A stretch of DNA of 63,665 nt from an uncultured Bacillaceae bacterium (GCA_937934645.1 CALGYZ010000091.1:1-63665), one strand, 5' to 3'. Shown: positions 42,052 through 51,698, numbered from the stretch's first letter. Numbers and translations are program-made. Notes: generated by a model from the sequence alone, not told the origin.

Positions 42052-44397
42052 TTAATCGGCAATAATTTCATACCGGTCCGGTTCGATTGCTTTTAAAAAC
42101 GGACTTAATTCGCCTCTGGAAAACAGATGCAGTTCATGCATCGCCCGGGTGCAGGCGGTGTAAAACAACTTCCTTTCATTTTCCTCGCGGTACACTTCTT
42201 CTGAAGCATCATAAATAATGACCGCGTCAAATTCAATTCCTTTCGCGAGGTAAACGGGAATGATGGAAATTCCCTTTTTATAGGCCAATGTTTCCTTCCG
42301 GATGTAATGGACGGGGATTTGGTCTTTCAGTACCTCATACGCATTTTTCGCTTCACGGTCCGTTTTTGTAATGACGGCAATGGTTTCATGCCCGGATTGC
42401 TGCAGCCCGCGGATCGTTTCCAAAATCCCTCCGTGCAAGGAGTTTTTTGTTTTCACTGTATGGATGACCGGCCGTTTACCGTTCCGGTTAAACGGAATGA
42501 TTGGATGTTCACCGGTTAATATTCCTTTGGAAAATTCTATGATTTGTTTTGTCGAACGATAGCTTTTTGTGAGCACCATTTTTTCCAGGTCTTCTTTCCC
42601 GAACAGTTTCTCCGCATAGTCAATACCGTTTTTCTTACCGGCGGAGTGGAGGAAAATGGACTGGTTGACGTCCCCTAAAATCGTCATCCGGCTGAAAGGG
42701 AAAATTTCCTTTAAATAGGCAAATTGGAATGGAGAATAATCTTGCGCCTCATCAATAAATACGTGACGGATTTTCCTATACGTCACCTTTCCTTCCAATT
42801 TATCCTTTAAATACAGAAACGGCGTGGCGTCTTCATAATACAGTTTTCCTTTCTTTAACATCCGCACTGTTTGCCCGGCGATGTCCTCCCATGTTTCCGG
42901 CAATGCGGCAGACGTATTTTCCTTAATCCATTGGAACAACCGTCCGTATAATCCGCGCAAGTCAACAAAAGCCAGATTCTCGATTTTTTTACGCAGCGGG
43001 GCCATTTTTCTTTTCACAACGAGATCGGCAATCAGCTGTTCTTCCCGTTGAAAGTCATCAAATGTTTTCTCGGAAAACCGTTTTTTCCTTTGCAGTTTTT
43101 TGTAGACTCTGACATAGTCTTCCCGTTCCAGGAGTTCCCCTTCTTCCTGAACCCATTCCTTCGTTTTTTCTTCTTTCTCTTTTACAGCAATTTTTTCCAG
43201 AATCCATTCCTTTACTTTCTGAATCCGGTTCGGAATGGTGATATTGCTGCCGAGGGAGTAAAAATAGTCCGTTAATTCCTGTTTGGTGATAAAAATTTCT
43301 TTACGGAAAGAAATATGTTTAAACAACATGCCGGAACTGTCCAGGGATTGGACATATTCGTCAATCAGCTGTTTAAACTTCAGCCCGGCTTTGAACAGGA
43401 TGGCGTCTTTCCTGACTTCATACTCTTCCGTTTTCGGTTTGCTTAAAATATATTCCATTTGTCCGTATGGATCTTCAACGTCAAACTCTTTCAGCCGATC
43501 GCGCAAATACTGGTAAAAGGTAGTTTGTTCCATGTTGTCTTCGCCGAGTTCCGGCAACACCGTCGATACATAGCTGTTAAACAGCGGGTTGGGTGAAAAC
43601 AACAGAATGTTATCCGCACTTAATTTTTCCCGGTACTTGTACAATAAGTAGGCCACCCGCTGAAGCGCTGCGGATGTTTTCCCGCTTCCAGCCGCCCCCT
43701 GGACTACCAGGTATTTTTTCCGGTCATTCCGGATAATGGCATTTTGCTCTCTTTGGATGGTGGCGACGATGCTTTTCATTTGTGTGTCGGCACGGCCGCT
43801 GAGAACGGTTTGCAAAATTTCATCCCCGATCGTAATTCCGGTGTCAAACATCCCTTTCAATTCACCGTGCCGGATGATGTATTGCCTTTTCAGCCGAATT
43901 TCGCCGTGAATCCTGCCGTCCATCGTCTCATACCATGCCGGGCCGGGCGCAAAGTCATAATACATCCCGGAGATCGGTGCCCGCCAGTCATAGACGAGGA
44001 ATTTTTCATCATTCTCATCGGTTAAAGAAAATAATCCGATATAAATTTTTTCGCTTTTTCCTTCCCCGTCTTCCACAAAATCAATCCGGCCGAAATACGG
44101 GGAAAATTTCAACCGCTCCAGTTTTTTATACTGTTTATAAAACTGGCCGTGGCTCCGCTCCCTTTCCGATAAAAATTCGGCTTGCTGTTTAATGCTTGTA
44201 TGGGTTTCAATGACATCGTCCGGATCATCGATGTTCACCGTAACATCTTCCCAAAAAGTTTTCCGTAAATGCACAATGTCCTTTTTCAAGTTTCCTGTCT
44301 TTTCTTCGATCTTTTCCATTTTACGGCCGATTTCTTTCAGAACCCGCCTGAGTCGGTTTTCTTCATACCGTTTCTCTTGATCATCTGAATGGCTCAT
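42052..44397 (-). CDS. helD: RNA polymerase recycling helicase HelD
   Basis: 781 aa (774 in B. subtilis). N-terminal charged coiled coil (~1-60) that in HelD enters the polymerase secondary channel, then a split UvrD/PcrA-like motor: Walker A GAAGSGKTSAALQR (~236), FIDEAQDYSPFQ, and SYRSTKQIIEF further on. HelD dislodges stalled or post-termination RNA polymerase from DNA. ATG at 44397 has CGGAGGGA six nt upstream; the open frame to 44436 adds a Gly/Asn stretch without such support. Confidence 0.92.
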   Translation of the reverse strand: MSHSDDQEKRYEENRLRRVLKEIGRKMEKIEEKTGNLKKDIVHLRKTFWEDVTVNIDDPDDVIETHTSIKQQAEFLSERERSHGQFYKQYKKLERLKFSPYFGRIDFVEDGEGKSEKIYIGLFSLTDENDEKFLVYDWRAPISGMYYDFAPGPAWYETMDGRIHGEIRLKRQYIIRHGELKGMFDTGITIGDEILQTVLSGRADTQMKSIVATIQREQNAIIRNDRKKYLVVQGAAGSGKTSAALQRVAYLLYKYREKLSADNILLFSPNPLFNSYVSTVLPELGEDNMEQTTFYQYLRDRLKEFDVEDPYGQMEYILSKPKTEEYEVRKDAILFKAGLKFKQLIDEYVQSLDSSGMLFKHISFRKEIFITKQELTDYFYSLGSNITIPNRIQKVKEWILEKIAVKEKEEKTKEWVQEEGELLEREDYVRVYKKLQRKKRFSEKTFDDFQREEQLIADLVVKRKMAPLRKKIENLAFVDLRGLYGRLFQWIKENTSAALPETWEDIAGQTVRMLKKGKLYYEDATPFLYLKDKLEGKVTYRKIRHVFIDEAQDYSPFQFAYLKEIFPFSRMTILGDVNQSIFLHSAGKKNGIDYAEKLFGKEDLEKMVLTKSYRSTKQIIEFSKGILTGEHPIIPFNRNGKRPVIHTVKTKNSLHGGILETIRGLQQSGHETIAVITKTDREAKNAYEVLKDQIPVHYIRKETLAYKKGISIIPVYLAKGIEFDAVIIYDASEEVYREENERKLFYTACTRAMHELHLFSRGELSPFLKAIEPDRYEIIAD

Positions 44398-44534
44398 CTT
44401 ATTCCCTCCGTTTCCGGCACCGTTATACGATATCATTTCATACTTTATATTATATCGTTACCCATTGCCGTTACTCTATTATTTATGTATGATTCCGCAA
44501 CGTTTTCCACTGGCCGGATCATCGTTTTGACACA

Positions 44535-44573
44535 GAAAAAACCCGGGAATACCGCAAATGTACTCCCGGGGCG
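44535..44573 (-). terminator. terminator of ypuA or readthrough stop
   Basis: Minus strand: CCCGGGAGTACATT-TGCGG-TATTCCCGGG then TTTTTTC, downstream of ypuA (ends 44590). Confidence 0.85.
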
Positions 44574-44589
44574 GCCGCATTCCAGTTCA

Positions 44590-45519
44590 TTATTTACTGA
44601 ATAAGTTTCGGAAAAAGTCACCGATGGCCTGAAAAATATCTTTAATAAAGTTGATCACCGATTGAATAAACCCTTCGTCGATTTCAATATCCGAATCCTG
44701 CAATTTTTTCTGGATGCTTTCCGCCAATGAATCCAGCTGGTCTTTAACCGCTTTAAAATCAATATCCAAATCGCGGATTTTGTTGAACAGGTCTATCAGC
44801 ATCTGCTCGTGTTCCGGTGACAGGGAAATATTTAACCGATCCAGCTGTTCTTTTATGATTTGTTCGACTTCTTCTTTTGTTGCCGGTTTTTCATCACCGA
44901 TGGCCTTTTTGATTTCCGTCAGCAGACGGCTAACCTCATCTTCGGAAATTCCCGCCTCTTCGGCAAGCTGGGTTGCCACATCAAGCTCTTCATTGGCCAC
45001 TTCGAGACGTTCGGTATCCAAATCTTCGCCTGTCACTTCATAAGCTTTGAAAATGCCGGTTAACGCCGAGTGCCCTGTTACCTTCACCGGTGAGGCCACG
45101 ATGATATGGGCATCTTCCACTCCTGCCGTGATCAACGCATTAGCATACATATCGTTTGTCACCTGGGTAATATTTTCCGGCGTTACCTGCTCAACCCGGA
45201 TGCCCTTTCCTTCTTCCAGGCGTTTAATTTTTGCCGAAGAATACATGTTTGAATTCGGATCGCCGTTAATATATTTCGCGGCATCCTTACCGGTAACGAT
45301 GATTTCCCTTACTTCCGCTTCTTCATCCACTTTTAACATGCGTCTTGTCTCTTCCTTCTGAGCTTCCGACAACCGTTCACCCAATACGACAACGGCCGGG
45401 CCGTATTTCTCATCGATTACTTTCTCGTTATTCCCTTCACTTGCGTAAACAGGCTGAAACAAACTGAAGGAAAAAAGCGCAACAACAGCCAAAACGACAG
45501 CCATCCATTTTTTATGCAT
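44590..45519 (-). CDS. ypuA: DUF1002 secreted protein YpuA
   Basis: 309 aa with an N-terminal signal peptide (cleavage about ...QPVYA|SEG, residue 26). DUF1002 follows: VVVLGERLSEAQKEETRRML, NSNMYSSAKIKRLEEGKGIRV, MYANALITAGVEDAHIIVASP. The C-terminal third is a long helical tail with LSPEHEQMLIDLFNKIRDLDID. In B. subtilis ypuA belongs to a cell-wall stress regulon (sigma-M); here I do not see a sigma-M promoter clearly. Single gene, AAGGAG before ATG 45519. Confidence 0.88.
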   Translation of the reverse strand: MHKKWMAVVLAVVALFSFSLFQPVYASEGNNEKVIDEKYGPAVVVLGERLSEAQKEETRRMLKVDEEAEVREIIVTGKDAAKYINGDPNSNMYSSAKIKRLEEGKGIRVEQVTPENITQVTNDMYANALITAGVEDAHIIVASPVKVTGHSALTGIFKAYEVTGEDLDTERLEVANEELDVATQLAEEAGISEDEVSRLLTEIKKAIGDEKPATKEEVEQIIKEQLDRLNISLSPEHEQMLIDLFNKIRDLDIDFKAVKDQLDSLAESIQKKLQDSDIEIDEGFIQSVINFIKDIFQAIGDFFRNLFSK

Positions 45520-45673
45520 ATCAATCTGCTCCTTTATAAAACAGTATTAAACAAATTCCGGGACCGCTATACTATTTATACCATAAGACCGCTCCTGGTA
45601 AAATATTTTTTCCGCCAGCTGTCCCTCTTTTTCAAATTCATTTCATACTTATGCCGTAAACATGACCAAAATG

Positions 45674-45709
45674 AAATAAGCCTTGCGGACGGTTCCGCAG
45701 GCTTATTTC
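45674..45709 (-). terminator. terminator of the pot operon
   Basis: AAATAAGCCTGCGGAA/TTCCGCAAGGCTTATTT stem that begins at the potD stop codon; minus-strand tail CATTTTGG. Confidence 0.8.
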
Positions 45710-46776
45710 GTGTGCATTTTAAACTCCAGATATAATTCATTGTAATAAGAAAGCATTTCCTGACCCAAATTTTCGTACACTTCCAGCTTATCCGTCAATT
45801 CCGGCGGTGGATAAAACCGTTCATCATTGACCACTTCATCCGGCAGCAATTCCATGGCTGCTTTGTTCGGCGTTGCGTAACCGACATACTCCGTGTTCTG
45901 TGCTGCCACTTCCGCATCGAGCATGAAATTAATAAATTTATGAGCTCCGTCAATATTTTTTGCCGTTTTCGGAATGACCATATTGTCAAACCATAGATTG
46001 GATCCTTCCTTTGGCACAACGTAATCCAGCTTATCATTCTCCCACATCATATCGGCTGCGTCTCCGGACCAGACGACGGCAACCGGTGCTTCTTCATTGA
46101 CCATTAACATTTTGATTTCATCGCCCACGATTGCTTTAATATTCGGCTGCAGGCGGATTAACTTGTTTTTGGCCTCTTCAAGATGCGCCTTGTTCGTATC
46201 ATTTAACGAATAATGCAAACTGTTCAAGGCAAACCCGATCACTTCCCGGGCCCCATCAACCAGGACAATTTGATTTTTCAAGTCATCCGCCCACAAGTCA
46301 TTCCAGCTATCAAACTCCCGACCGCCGAGCATGTCCGGGTTGTACACAATGCCCACCGTTCCCCAAAAATACGGGACGGAATATTCGTTTCCAGGATCAA
46401 AGGGAAGATCAAGAAAACGCTCATCAATATTTTTTAAATTCGGGAGTTTGGAATGGTCCAGTTTAATCAACAAATCTTCTTCCTTCATTTTTTCAATGGC
46501 ATACTCGGACGGAATTGCCACGTCATACGCCGTTCCGCCCTGCTGAATTTTTACCAGCATGGCCTCATTCGAATCAAAGGTTTCCAGTATGACTTTAATG
46601 CCCGTTTCCTTTTCAAATTGTTTAATTAACTCCGGATCAATATAATCTCCCCAGTTAAAAACGGTAATCGTATTTCTACCAGCATACCCTTCCGATGTAT
46701 TCAGATAGTTAACAAGGAACATGAGGGCAAAGGAGACCAAAAATACGGTAGAAAAAAACTGTATGAGTTTTTTCAT
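45703..46776 (-). CDS. potD: spermidine/putrescine-binding protein PotD
   Basis: 357 aa. N-terminal hydrophobic segment (6-26) without a lipobox cysteine, so it is anchored or signal-peptidase-cleaved rather than a lipoprotein. Then NTITVFNWGDYIDPELI, VYNPDMLGGREFDSWNDLW, NLWFDNMVIPKTAKNIDGAHKFINFML, typical PotD. Captures polyamine outside the membrane. ATGA overlap with potC; last gene of the operon. Confidence 0.9.
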   Translation of the reverse strand: MKKLIQFFSTVFLVSFALMFLVNYLNTSEGYAGRNTITVFNWGDYIDPELIKQFEKETGIKVILETFDSNEAMLVKIQQGGTAYDVAIPSEYAIEKMKEEDLLIKLDHSKLPNLKNIDERFLDLPFDPGNEYSVPYFWGTVGIVYNPDMLGGREFDSWNDLWADDLKNQIVLVDGAREVIGFALNSLHYSLNDTNKAHLEEAKNKLIRLQPNIKAIVGDEIKMLMVNEEAPVAVVWSGDAADMMWENDKLDYVVPKEGSNLWFDNMVIPKTAKNIDGAHKFINFMLDAEVAAQNTEYVGYATPNKAAMELLPDEVVNDERFYPPPELTDKLEVYENLGQEMLSYYNELYLEFKMHTK

Positions 46777-47573
46777 TTTCTCGCCCCCAATCCGGCCAGA
46801 CGGCCATTTCTTTTCGAGATGAAATAATAACCGATGACGAGCAAAATCGTAAACAGGAATAAAACTGTGGATAATGCATTGATCGTCAGGGATACGCCTT
46901 GTCGGGCCATAGAGTAAATTTCAACGGAAAGCGTTGAAAATCCGTTCCCCGTGACAAAAAATGTAACAGCAAAGTCATCGAGGGAGTAAGTCAATGCCAT
47001 GAAAAAGCCGGCAAAGATCCCCGGTGTAATATACGGCAATAGTACCTTTGTCAAGATATACCAGCGTCCGGCACCCAAATCTTTGGCCGCATCGATCAGG
47101 CTAGCACTCATTTCCTGTAGCTTCGGAAGCACCATCAAGACCACAATCGGTACGGAAAATGCAATATGCGATAATAGCACCGAGGTAAAACCGAGCTTAA
47201 TACCGGCGATCGTGAACAGAATCAAAAACGATGCACCGATGATCACATCCGGACTGACAATTAAAATATTGTTCAAGGATAACAAAACTTTCTCCGCCTG
47301 CTTCTTTTTCAAGTACCAGATCCCGATGGCACCGGTTACCCCCAGGATTGTTGCGATACCGGAAGAAAGCAGGGCGATAATCACGGTATTCAGCACAATG
47401 ATGAGCAATCTTTTGTCGGAGAATAATTCCCTGTACCATTCCAGGGTAAAATCTTCAAAAGCATACATTTTACCGCCACTGTTAAACGAATAAAAGACGA
47501 GATAAAAAATCGGGGCATAAAGAATGAGCAACATAATCAGTAAATAAATGGTCGACGGTTTAAGCTTTTTCAC
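46773..47573 (-). CDS. potC: polyamine ABC transporter permease PotC
   Basis: 266 aa, six membrane helices. Carries the ABC-permease EAA-like loop DAAKDLGAGRWYILTKVLLPYITPGI. GTG start at 47573 overlapping potB by 14 nt, behind GGGTGAT. Confidence 0.92.
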   Translation of the reverse strand: MKKLKPSTIYLLIMLLILYAPIFYLVFYSFNSGGKMYAFEDFTLEWYRELFSDKRLLIIVLNTVIIALLSSGIATILGVTGAIGIWYLKKKQAEKVLLSLNNILIVSPDVIIGASFLILFTIAGIKLGFTSVLLSHIAFSVPIVVLMVLPKLQEMSASLIDAAKDLGAGRWYILTKVLLPYITPGIFAGFFMALTYSLDDFAVTFFVTGNGFSTLSVEIYSMARQGVSLTINALSTVLFLFTILLVIGYYFISKRNGRLAGLGARK

Positions 47574-48375
47574 TTTTGATCACCCGCTTCCGCTTTCCGG
47601 TGATGAGCATCGTCAACACCATAATGATGGTCAGAAACACAGCAATGGCAGAGCCCATACCCCAATCCCGGGTGACGAGGAAATGCTGTTCAACAGCTGT
47701 CCCGAGGGTGATCACCCGGTTTCCGGCGATTAACCGCGTCAGCATAAACAAGCTCAAAGCCGGAATAAACACCACCTGGCATCCGGCCTTTACCCCTTCA
47801 AACGTCAGGGGGAAAATTACCCGGCGGAATGTCGTCCAGCCCGATGCGCCCAAATCCTTCGATGCGTCAATCAATGACGGATTGATTTTATCGAGCGCGT
47901 TGAAAATCGGCAAAATCATAAAAGGAATGAAAATATAAACAGATACAAAAATAAAACTGAAATCGGTAAATAACAATTGCTTTTCGCCGATTCCCATGAC
48001 TTCTAAAAGGGCATTGACCAGCCCGTGGCGCCCGAAAAGCCCGATAAAGGCATATGCCCTAAGTAGCAAATTAATCCATGAAGGCAAAATAATAAGCAAC
48101 AGCCAGATCTGCTTATACTTCGTTTTCGTTAATAAATAAGCCGTCGGGTAGCTGATGAGCAATGTGATGGCCGTAATTAAAAAGGCATACCAGAAAGAGG
48201 TCAATGCCATCTTTAAATAGACCGGCGTAAAAAACTTTTTATAATTGGCCAACGTAAAATGGCCGTGAATATCCACAAATGAGTAATAAATGACGAGAAT
48301 AATTGGAATAATGACAAATACAGCAATCCAGATGATGTAGGGAATCAAAAAAATATTTCTGCTTTTCTTTTCCAT
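47560..48375 (-). CDS. potB: polyamine ABC transporter permease PotB
   Basis: 271 aa, six membrane helices. EAA loop DASKDLGASGWTTFRRVIFPLTFEGV, permease partner of PotC. ATG 48375 is one nt past the potA stop, with AAAGGTGA upstream; the open frame to 48438 would run inside potA. Confidence 0.92.
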   Translation of the reverse strand: MEKKSRNIFLIPYIIWIAVFVIIPIILVIYYSFVDIHGHFTLANYKKFFTPVYLKMALTSFWYAFLITAITLLISYPTAYLLTKTKYKQIWLLLIILPSWINLLLRAYAFIGLFGRHGLVNALLEVMGIGEKQLLFTDFSFIFVSVYIFIPFMILPIFNALDKINPSLIDASKDLGASGWTTFRRVIFPLTFEGVKAGCQVVFIPALSLFMLTRLIAGNRVITLGTAVEQHFLVTRDWGMGSAIAVFLTIIMVLTMLITGKRKRVIKSEKA

Positions 48376-48376
48376 T

Positions 48377-49477
48377 TTATTCACCTTTACTGTCTTCATA
48401 GCTTTCCAGTCTTGCTTCAAACTCTTCTTCTGTTTCACCGTACCGCATTACATGGATGGCTTCCGGTTCGAAATACAGGCCGATTTCTTCACCGGGATTC
48501 ACCCTTTTCGTCGAATGAATCATCCATTCATTTCCGTTCTCGTCATATCCGCAAATTTCGTAATGGACCCCGCGGAATAAAACCGAATCCACCTTCATTT
48601 TAAATTTGCCCTCGCTTACGGATGTAATGACTAAATCCTCGGGGCGGATGACTACTTCTACCGGTTCGTTTTCTTCAAACCCCCGGTCAACGCATTCAAA
48701 CTGTTTACCGGCAAATTCAACGAGAAAATCGCGGATCATTCTGCCCTTAATAATGTTGGATTCTCCAATAAAATCCGCCACAAAACGATTGATCGGCTCA
48801 TCATATATGTCCACCGGCGTTCCCCGCTGCTGGATCTTCCCTTCATTGAGCACAAAAATTTCATCGCTCATAGCCAGGGCTTCTTCCTGGTCATGGGTAA
48901 CAAATACGAAAGTAATCCCGAGCCGCTTTTGCAATTCCCGCAGTTCATATTGCATTTCTGTCCGTAATTTTAAATCAAGCGCGGACAGCGGTTCGTCCAA
49001 CAATAATACTTCCGGCTCGTTCACGATTGCCCGGGCGATGGCCACCCGCTGTTTTTGGCCGCCGGACATTCCGTGGATTTCACGGTTTTCAAACCCTTCC
49101 AGGTTGACAAAACGGAGCGCTTCCTTTACTTTCCGGTCTATTTCACGCTTGTTTAATTTTTTTATCCTTAAACCAAAGGCAACATTTTCATACACATTCA
49201 AATGGGGAAACAGCGCGTAATCCTGAAAAACGGTGTTCACCTGTCTTTTATTTGCCGGCACATTGTTCACCAGCTTACCGTTAATATAAATTTTTCCGCT
49301 CGTTGCCTCAATTAGCCCGGCAATCAGACGCAGGATTGTTGTTTTACCGCATCCCGATGGTCCCAGCAAAGTATAAAACTTTCCTCTTTCCATTTCAAAG
49401 CTGACATTATCGAGGATCGGCGGATCATCGTCATATTGTTTCGTTACGTTTTCAAAGCGGATAATCGTCTCAGCCAT
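48377..49477 (-). CDS. potA: polyamine ABC transporter ATPase PotA
   Basis: 366 aa. Walker A LGPSGCGKTTILRL, signature MSGGQKQRVAIARA, Walker B LLLDEPLSALDLKLR, then a C-terminal TOBE/OB regulatory domain (~240-340; VVIRPEDLVITS). Energises import of spermidine/putrescine. 27 nt after the regulator gene. Confidence 0.94.
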   Translation of the reverse strand: MAETIIRFENVTKQYDDDPPILDNVSFEMERGKFYTLLGPSGCGKTTILRLIAGLIEATSGKIYINGKLVNNVPANKRQVNTVFQDYALFPHLNVYENVAFGLRIKKLNKREIDRKVKEALRFVNLEGFENREIHGMSGGQKQRVAIARAIVNEPEVLLLDEPLSALDLKLRTEMQYELRELQKRLGITFVFVTHDQEEALAMSDEIFVLNEGKIQQRGTPVDIYDEPINRFVADFIGESNIIKGRMIRDFLVEFAGKQFECVDRGFEENEPVEVVIRPEDLVITSVSEGKFKMKVDSVLFRGVHYEICGYDENGNEWMIHSTKRVNPGEEIGLYFEPEAIHVMRYGETEEEFEARLESYEDSKGE

Positions 49478-49503
49478 CGGTTTTCCCCCTTTATGAATAA
49501 TGA

Positions 49504-50052
49504 CTACAAATATGATTCGGTGGCCACTAATAGTATTTTGGAAATGCCGTCAAAATCATTCATTATCTGGTGTTCACTGGAAGCCTGAAAGTAAACGGTA
49601 TCCCCTGTCTTGGCGTGGTATACGTTTCTTCCGAGTTTTACAGTAATCTGTCCTTCAATGACGTAAGCAAAAGTTTCGGACAGAGACGGTTCAAATTCTT
49701 TAAACTTCCCCTCCGGCCATAACGTAAGAAGGATCGGCTCCATTTCATGTTCATTCGAGTCGGGAACAAGCCATTCAATCTTATAACCGTAATCCTCATC
49801 GGTATATTCCGTCCGGTCGTTTTCGTCATACACCACTTTCTGGTTCATATCGAAATCATCAAAAAATTCCTTCGGCGTACAGCCCAGCACTTCCAATATA
49901 GAAAAGAACGTATCGATGGACGGCGAGCTTAAATCCCGTTCGATCTGGGAAATATATCCTTTCGTTAAATCGGTCCGCTCACCCAACTCTTCCTGGGTCA
50001 AGCCTTTTTTCAACCGTAAGTTTTTGATCTTCTTTCCTATACCCCTGTTCAT
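49504..50052 (-). CDS. XRE-cupin transcription regulator of the pot operon
   Basis: 182 aa: XRE HTH (residues ~5-65, IKNLRLKKGLTQEELGERTDLTKGYISQIERDLSSPS), then a cupin_2 domain (~110-180; LSETFAYVIEGQITVKLG, AKTGDTVYFQASSEHQI). The PuuR-like architecture and location in front of potABCD indicate a polyamine-responsive regulator, probably autoregulated by binding the palindromes upstream. ATG at 50052 follows GGGGTTGG. Confidence 0.88.
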   Translation of the reverse strand: MNRGIGKKIKNLRLKKGLTQEELGERTDLTKGYISQIERDLSSPSIDTFFSILEVLGCTPKEFFDDFDMNQKVVYDENDRTEYTDEDYGYKIEWLVPDSNEHEMEPILLTLWPEGKFKEFEPSLSETFAYVIEGQITVKLGRNVYHAKTGDTVYFQASSEHQIMNDFDGISKILLVATESYL

Positions 50053-50071
50053 ATTTCCAACCCCATTTTCC

Positions 50072-50088
50072 GTTTACTATAAGTAAAC
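50072..50088. promoter_or_regulatory. operator palindrome A before the pot operon
   Basis: Perfect 17-bp palindrome GTTTACT-ATA-AGTAAAC, 20 bp upstream of the regulator start. Shares GTTTACTATA with site B, 53 bp away (start to start). Confidence 0.7.
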
Positions 50089-50114
50089 TTCTGATAAAAA
50101 AAGTTTCCTATTTC

Positions 50115-50134
50115 TAAACATTATGTTTACTATA
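50115..50134. promoter_or_regulatory. operator palindrome B before the pot operon
   Basis: TAAACAT-T-ATGTTTA (50115-50129) followed by CTATA, repeating GTTTACTATA at 50125-50134. Lies just downstream of the predicted start. Confidence 0.6.
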
Positions 50135-50150
50135 TTTTTTACAGTTTTTA

Positions 50151-50178
50151 ATTATACATTTTTTTCTTCCCGTTGCAA
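50151..50178 (-). promoter_or_regulatory. sigma-A promoter of the pot operon
   Basis: Minus strand: -35 TTGCAA (50173-50178), 16-bp spacer, -10 TATAAT (50151-50156). Both operators are downstream of the predicted start (near 50144), suited to repression. Confidence 0.6.
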
Positions 50179-50206
50179 TCCCTTTTTCTATTTTTCCCGA
50201 TAAAAA

Positions 50207-50232
50207 AAGATCCTGTTGAAAAACAGGATCTG
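50207..50232 (-). terminator. terminator of the chemoreceptor gene or its upstream region
   Basis: AGATCCTGTT/AACAGGATCT hairpin with minus-strand tail TTTTTTT, just past the chemoreceptor stop codon at 50248. Confidence 0.88.
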
Positions 50233-50247
50233 TACAGTATCGGCTTT

Positions 50248-51591
50248 TTAAACTTTAAAGTTTTGTACGGATTGATTTAAGCTTTCAATTTCTTTTTCAA
50301 GGGTTGCGGCGGATTGATGGATGTCTTTAATGGCGTCACTTGCTTCTTGTACGCTTGCCGATGCCTCTTCAATTCCGGCCGCGGATTCCTGGGTAATGGA
50401 AACAATGGATTCGAGGGAGTTCGTAATCGGCTTCGTTGAATCGAGCACTTCATACAGCAGACCGGACATGGACTCGATTTCATCGCTTACCTCATCGATG
50501 GACTTTAACATCGCACCGAATACTTCCCCGGTTTCATTCAACTGCCCTGTACCGTCATTGACAAGATTGTATCCATCATCAAGGGAAACGAGCACATTCT
50601 TGGATTCATTTTGGATTGAGGTTAATATTTCGTTAATATTGCTGATGGATGCATTCACTTGTTCTGCCAGCTTCCGCACTTCTTCCGCTACAACCGCAAA
50701 GCCCCGGCCGTGTTCTCCTGCTCGGGCTGCTTCAATGGAAGCATTTAATGCCAGTAAATTTGTTTGATCGGCAATTTCCTTGATCACGACAATCAGCTGA
50801 TTAATATTCTTAATCTTGTCATTCAAGCCTTTGACCATATCCAATGATTCATGGATTTTCCTGTTAATCTCATCCATCTTTTGGATGGTGCTGTTCATCG
50901 AACTTCTGCCTTCCTGCGTCAGTTCAGTCATGTTTTCCGAAGTTTTCTTGGCATCCTGAGATTTATATACGACATCGGCAATGGTTTCCATGAAGGATTG
51001 CATTTTATCAAATAAATCATTGGCGGATGAAGCCTGGTTTTCCGATCCGGCGGCCAGTTCTTCCATTGTCGAAGCGATTTCCGATCCGCCTTTTTGCAGT
51101 TCATCCGAATTTTCCGCCAGCAGTTTACTGCGTTCCAATATTTGATCGGACACATCATGAATTTTGCTGATCATCGCATATAAATTGTCCCTCATCATGT
51201 TTACCGCTTTGCTTAATTGACCGATTTCATCTTTAGCTTCCGAATCCATGTTTTCCACTTGCAAGTTCCCGTGGGCAATTTCCTCGGCAAAATGAACGAC
51301 CGCTCTCAATCTTTTTTCAATCGTCCGGCTGATCAAATAAAATAAAGCGACACCTATAACTGTAACGAGCACGATCGTAATTGCCAGTACGTTTATAATC
51401 CCTGCCAGTTGATTTTGTAATGTGATATCACTAACTTGTTCATTTAATTGGATTATCCGGTAAGCGGTAAACAAGGACGCAAGGAAAAATAGGAAAATAG
51501 TCCCTAATAACACAATGCGGTATTTCGTTCGTATTTTTAAATTGTCAAGAAACTGTAACAGTTTAAAGCTGTTATTTAACTTTTTCATCAT
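50248..51591 (-). CDS. methyl-accepting chemotaxis protein with minimal external domain
   Basis: 447 aa. Two membrane helices (~25-47 and ~66-86) are separated by only about 19 residues, so there is no real external sensor domain. HAMP follows (RTIEKRLRAVVHFAEEIAHGNL) and then the signalling domain with the conserved hairpin tip VVIKEIADQTNLLALNASIEAARAGEHGRGFAVVAEEVRKLAEQ. It probably senses a membrane or cytoplasmic stimulus. Single gene, AAGGTCAT before ATG 51591. No paralogue or CheW-like gene in view. Confidence 0.9.
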   Translation of the reverse strand: MMKKLNNSFKLLQFLDNLKIRTKYRIVLLGTIFLFFLASLFTAYRIIQLNEQVSDITLQNQLAGIINVLAITIVLVTVIGVALFYLISRTIEKRLRAVVHFAEEIAHGNLQVENMDSEAKDEIGQLSKAVNMMRDNLYAMISKIHDVSDQILERSKLLAENSDELQKGGSEIASTMEELAAGSENQASSANDLFDKMQSFMETIADVVYKSQDAKKTSENMTELTQEGRSSMNSTIQKMDEINRKIHESLDMVKGLNDKIKNINQLIVVIKEIADQTNLLALNASIEAARAGEHGRGFAVVAEEVRKLAEQVNASISNINEILTSIQNESKNVLVSLDDGYNLVNDGTGQLNETGEVFGAMLKSIDEVSDEIESMSGLLYEVLDSTKPITNSLESIVSITQESAAGIEEASASVQEASDAIKDIHQSAATLEKEIESLNQSVQNFKV

Positions 51592-51698
51592 TTATGACCT
51601 TCCTCCGGGTTCCGATGTAAAATTGAAACTTATTACCTATTCTATCACTTTTTAAAGCGCCATCAAGCGAATTCAACAAACTGTCAGTAATATAAAAA

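Noticed and set aside
44398..44436. Longer HelD from 44436
   Set aside because: The 13 extra residues have no ribosome site, whereas ATG 44397 has GGAGGGA.
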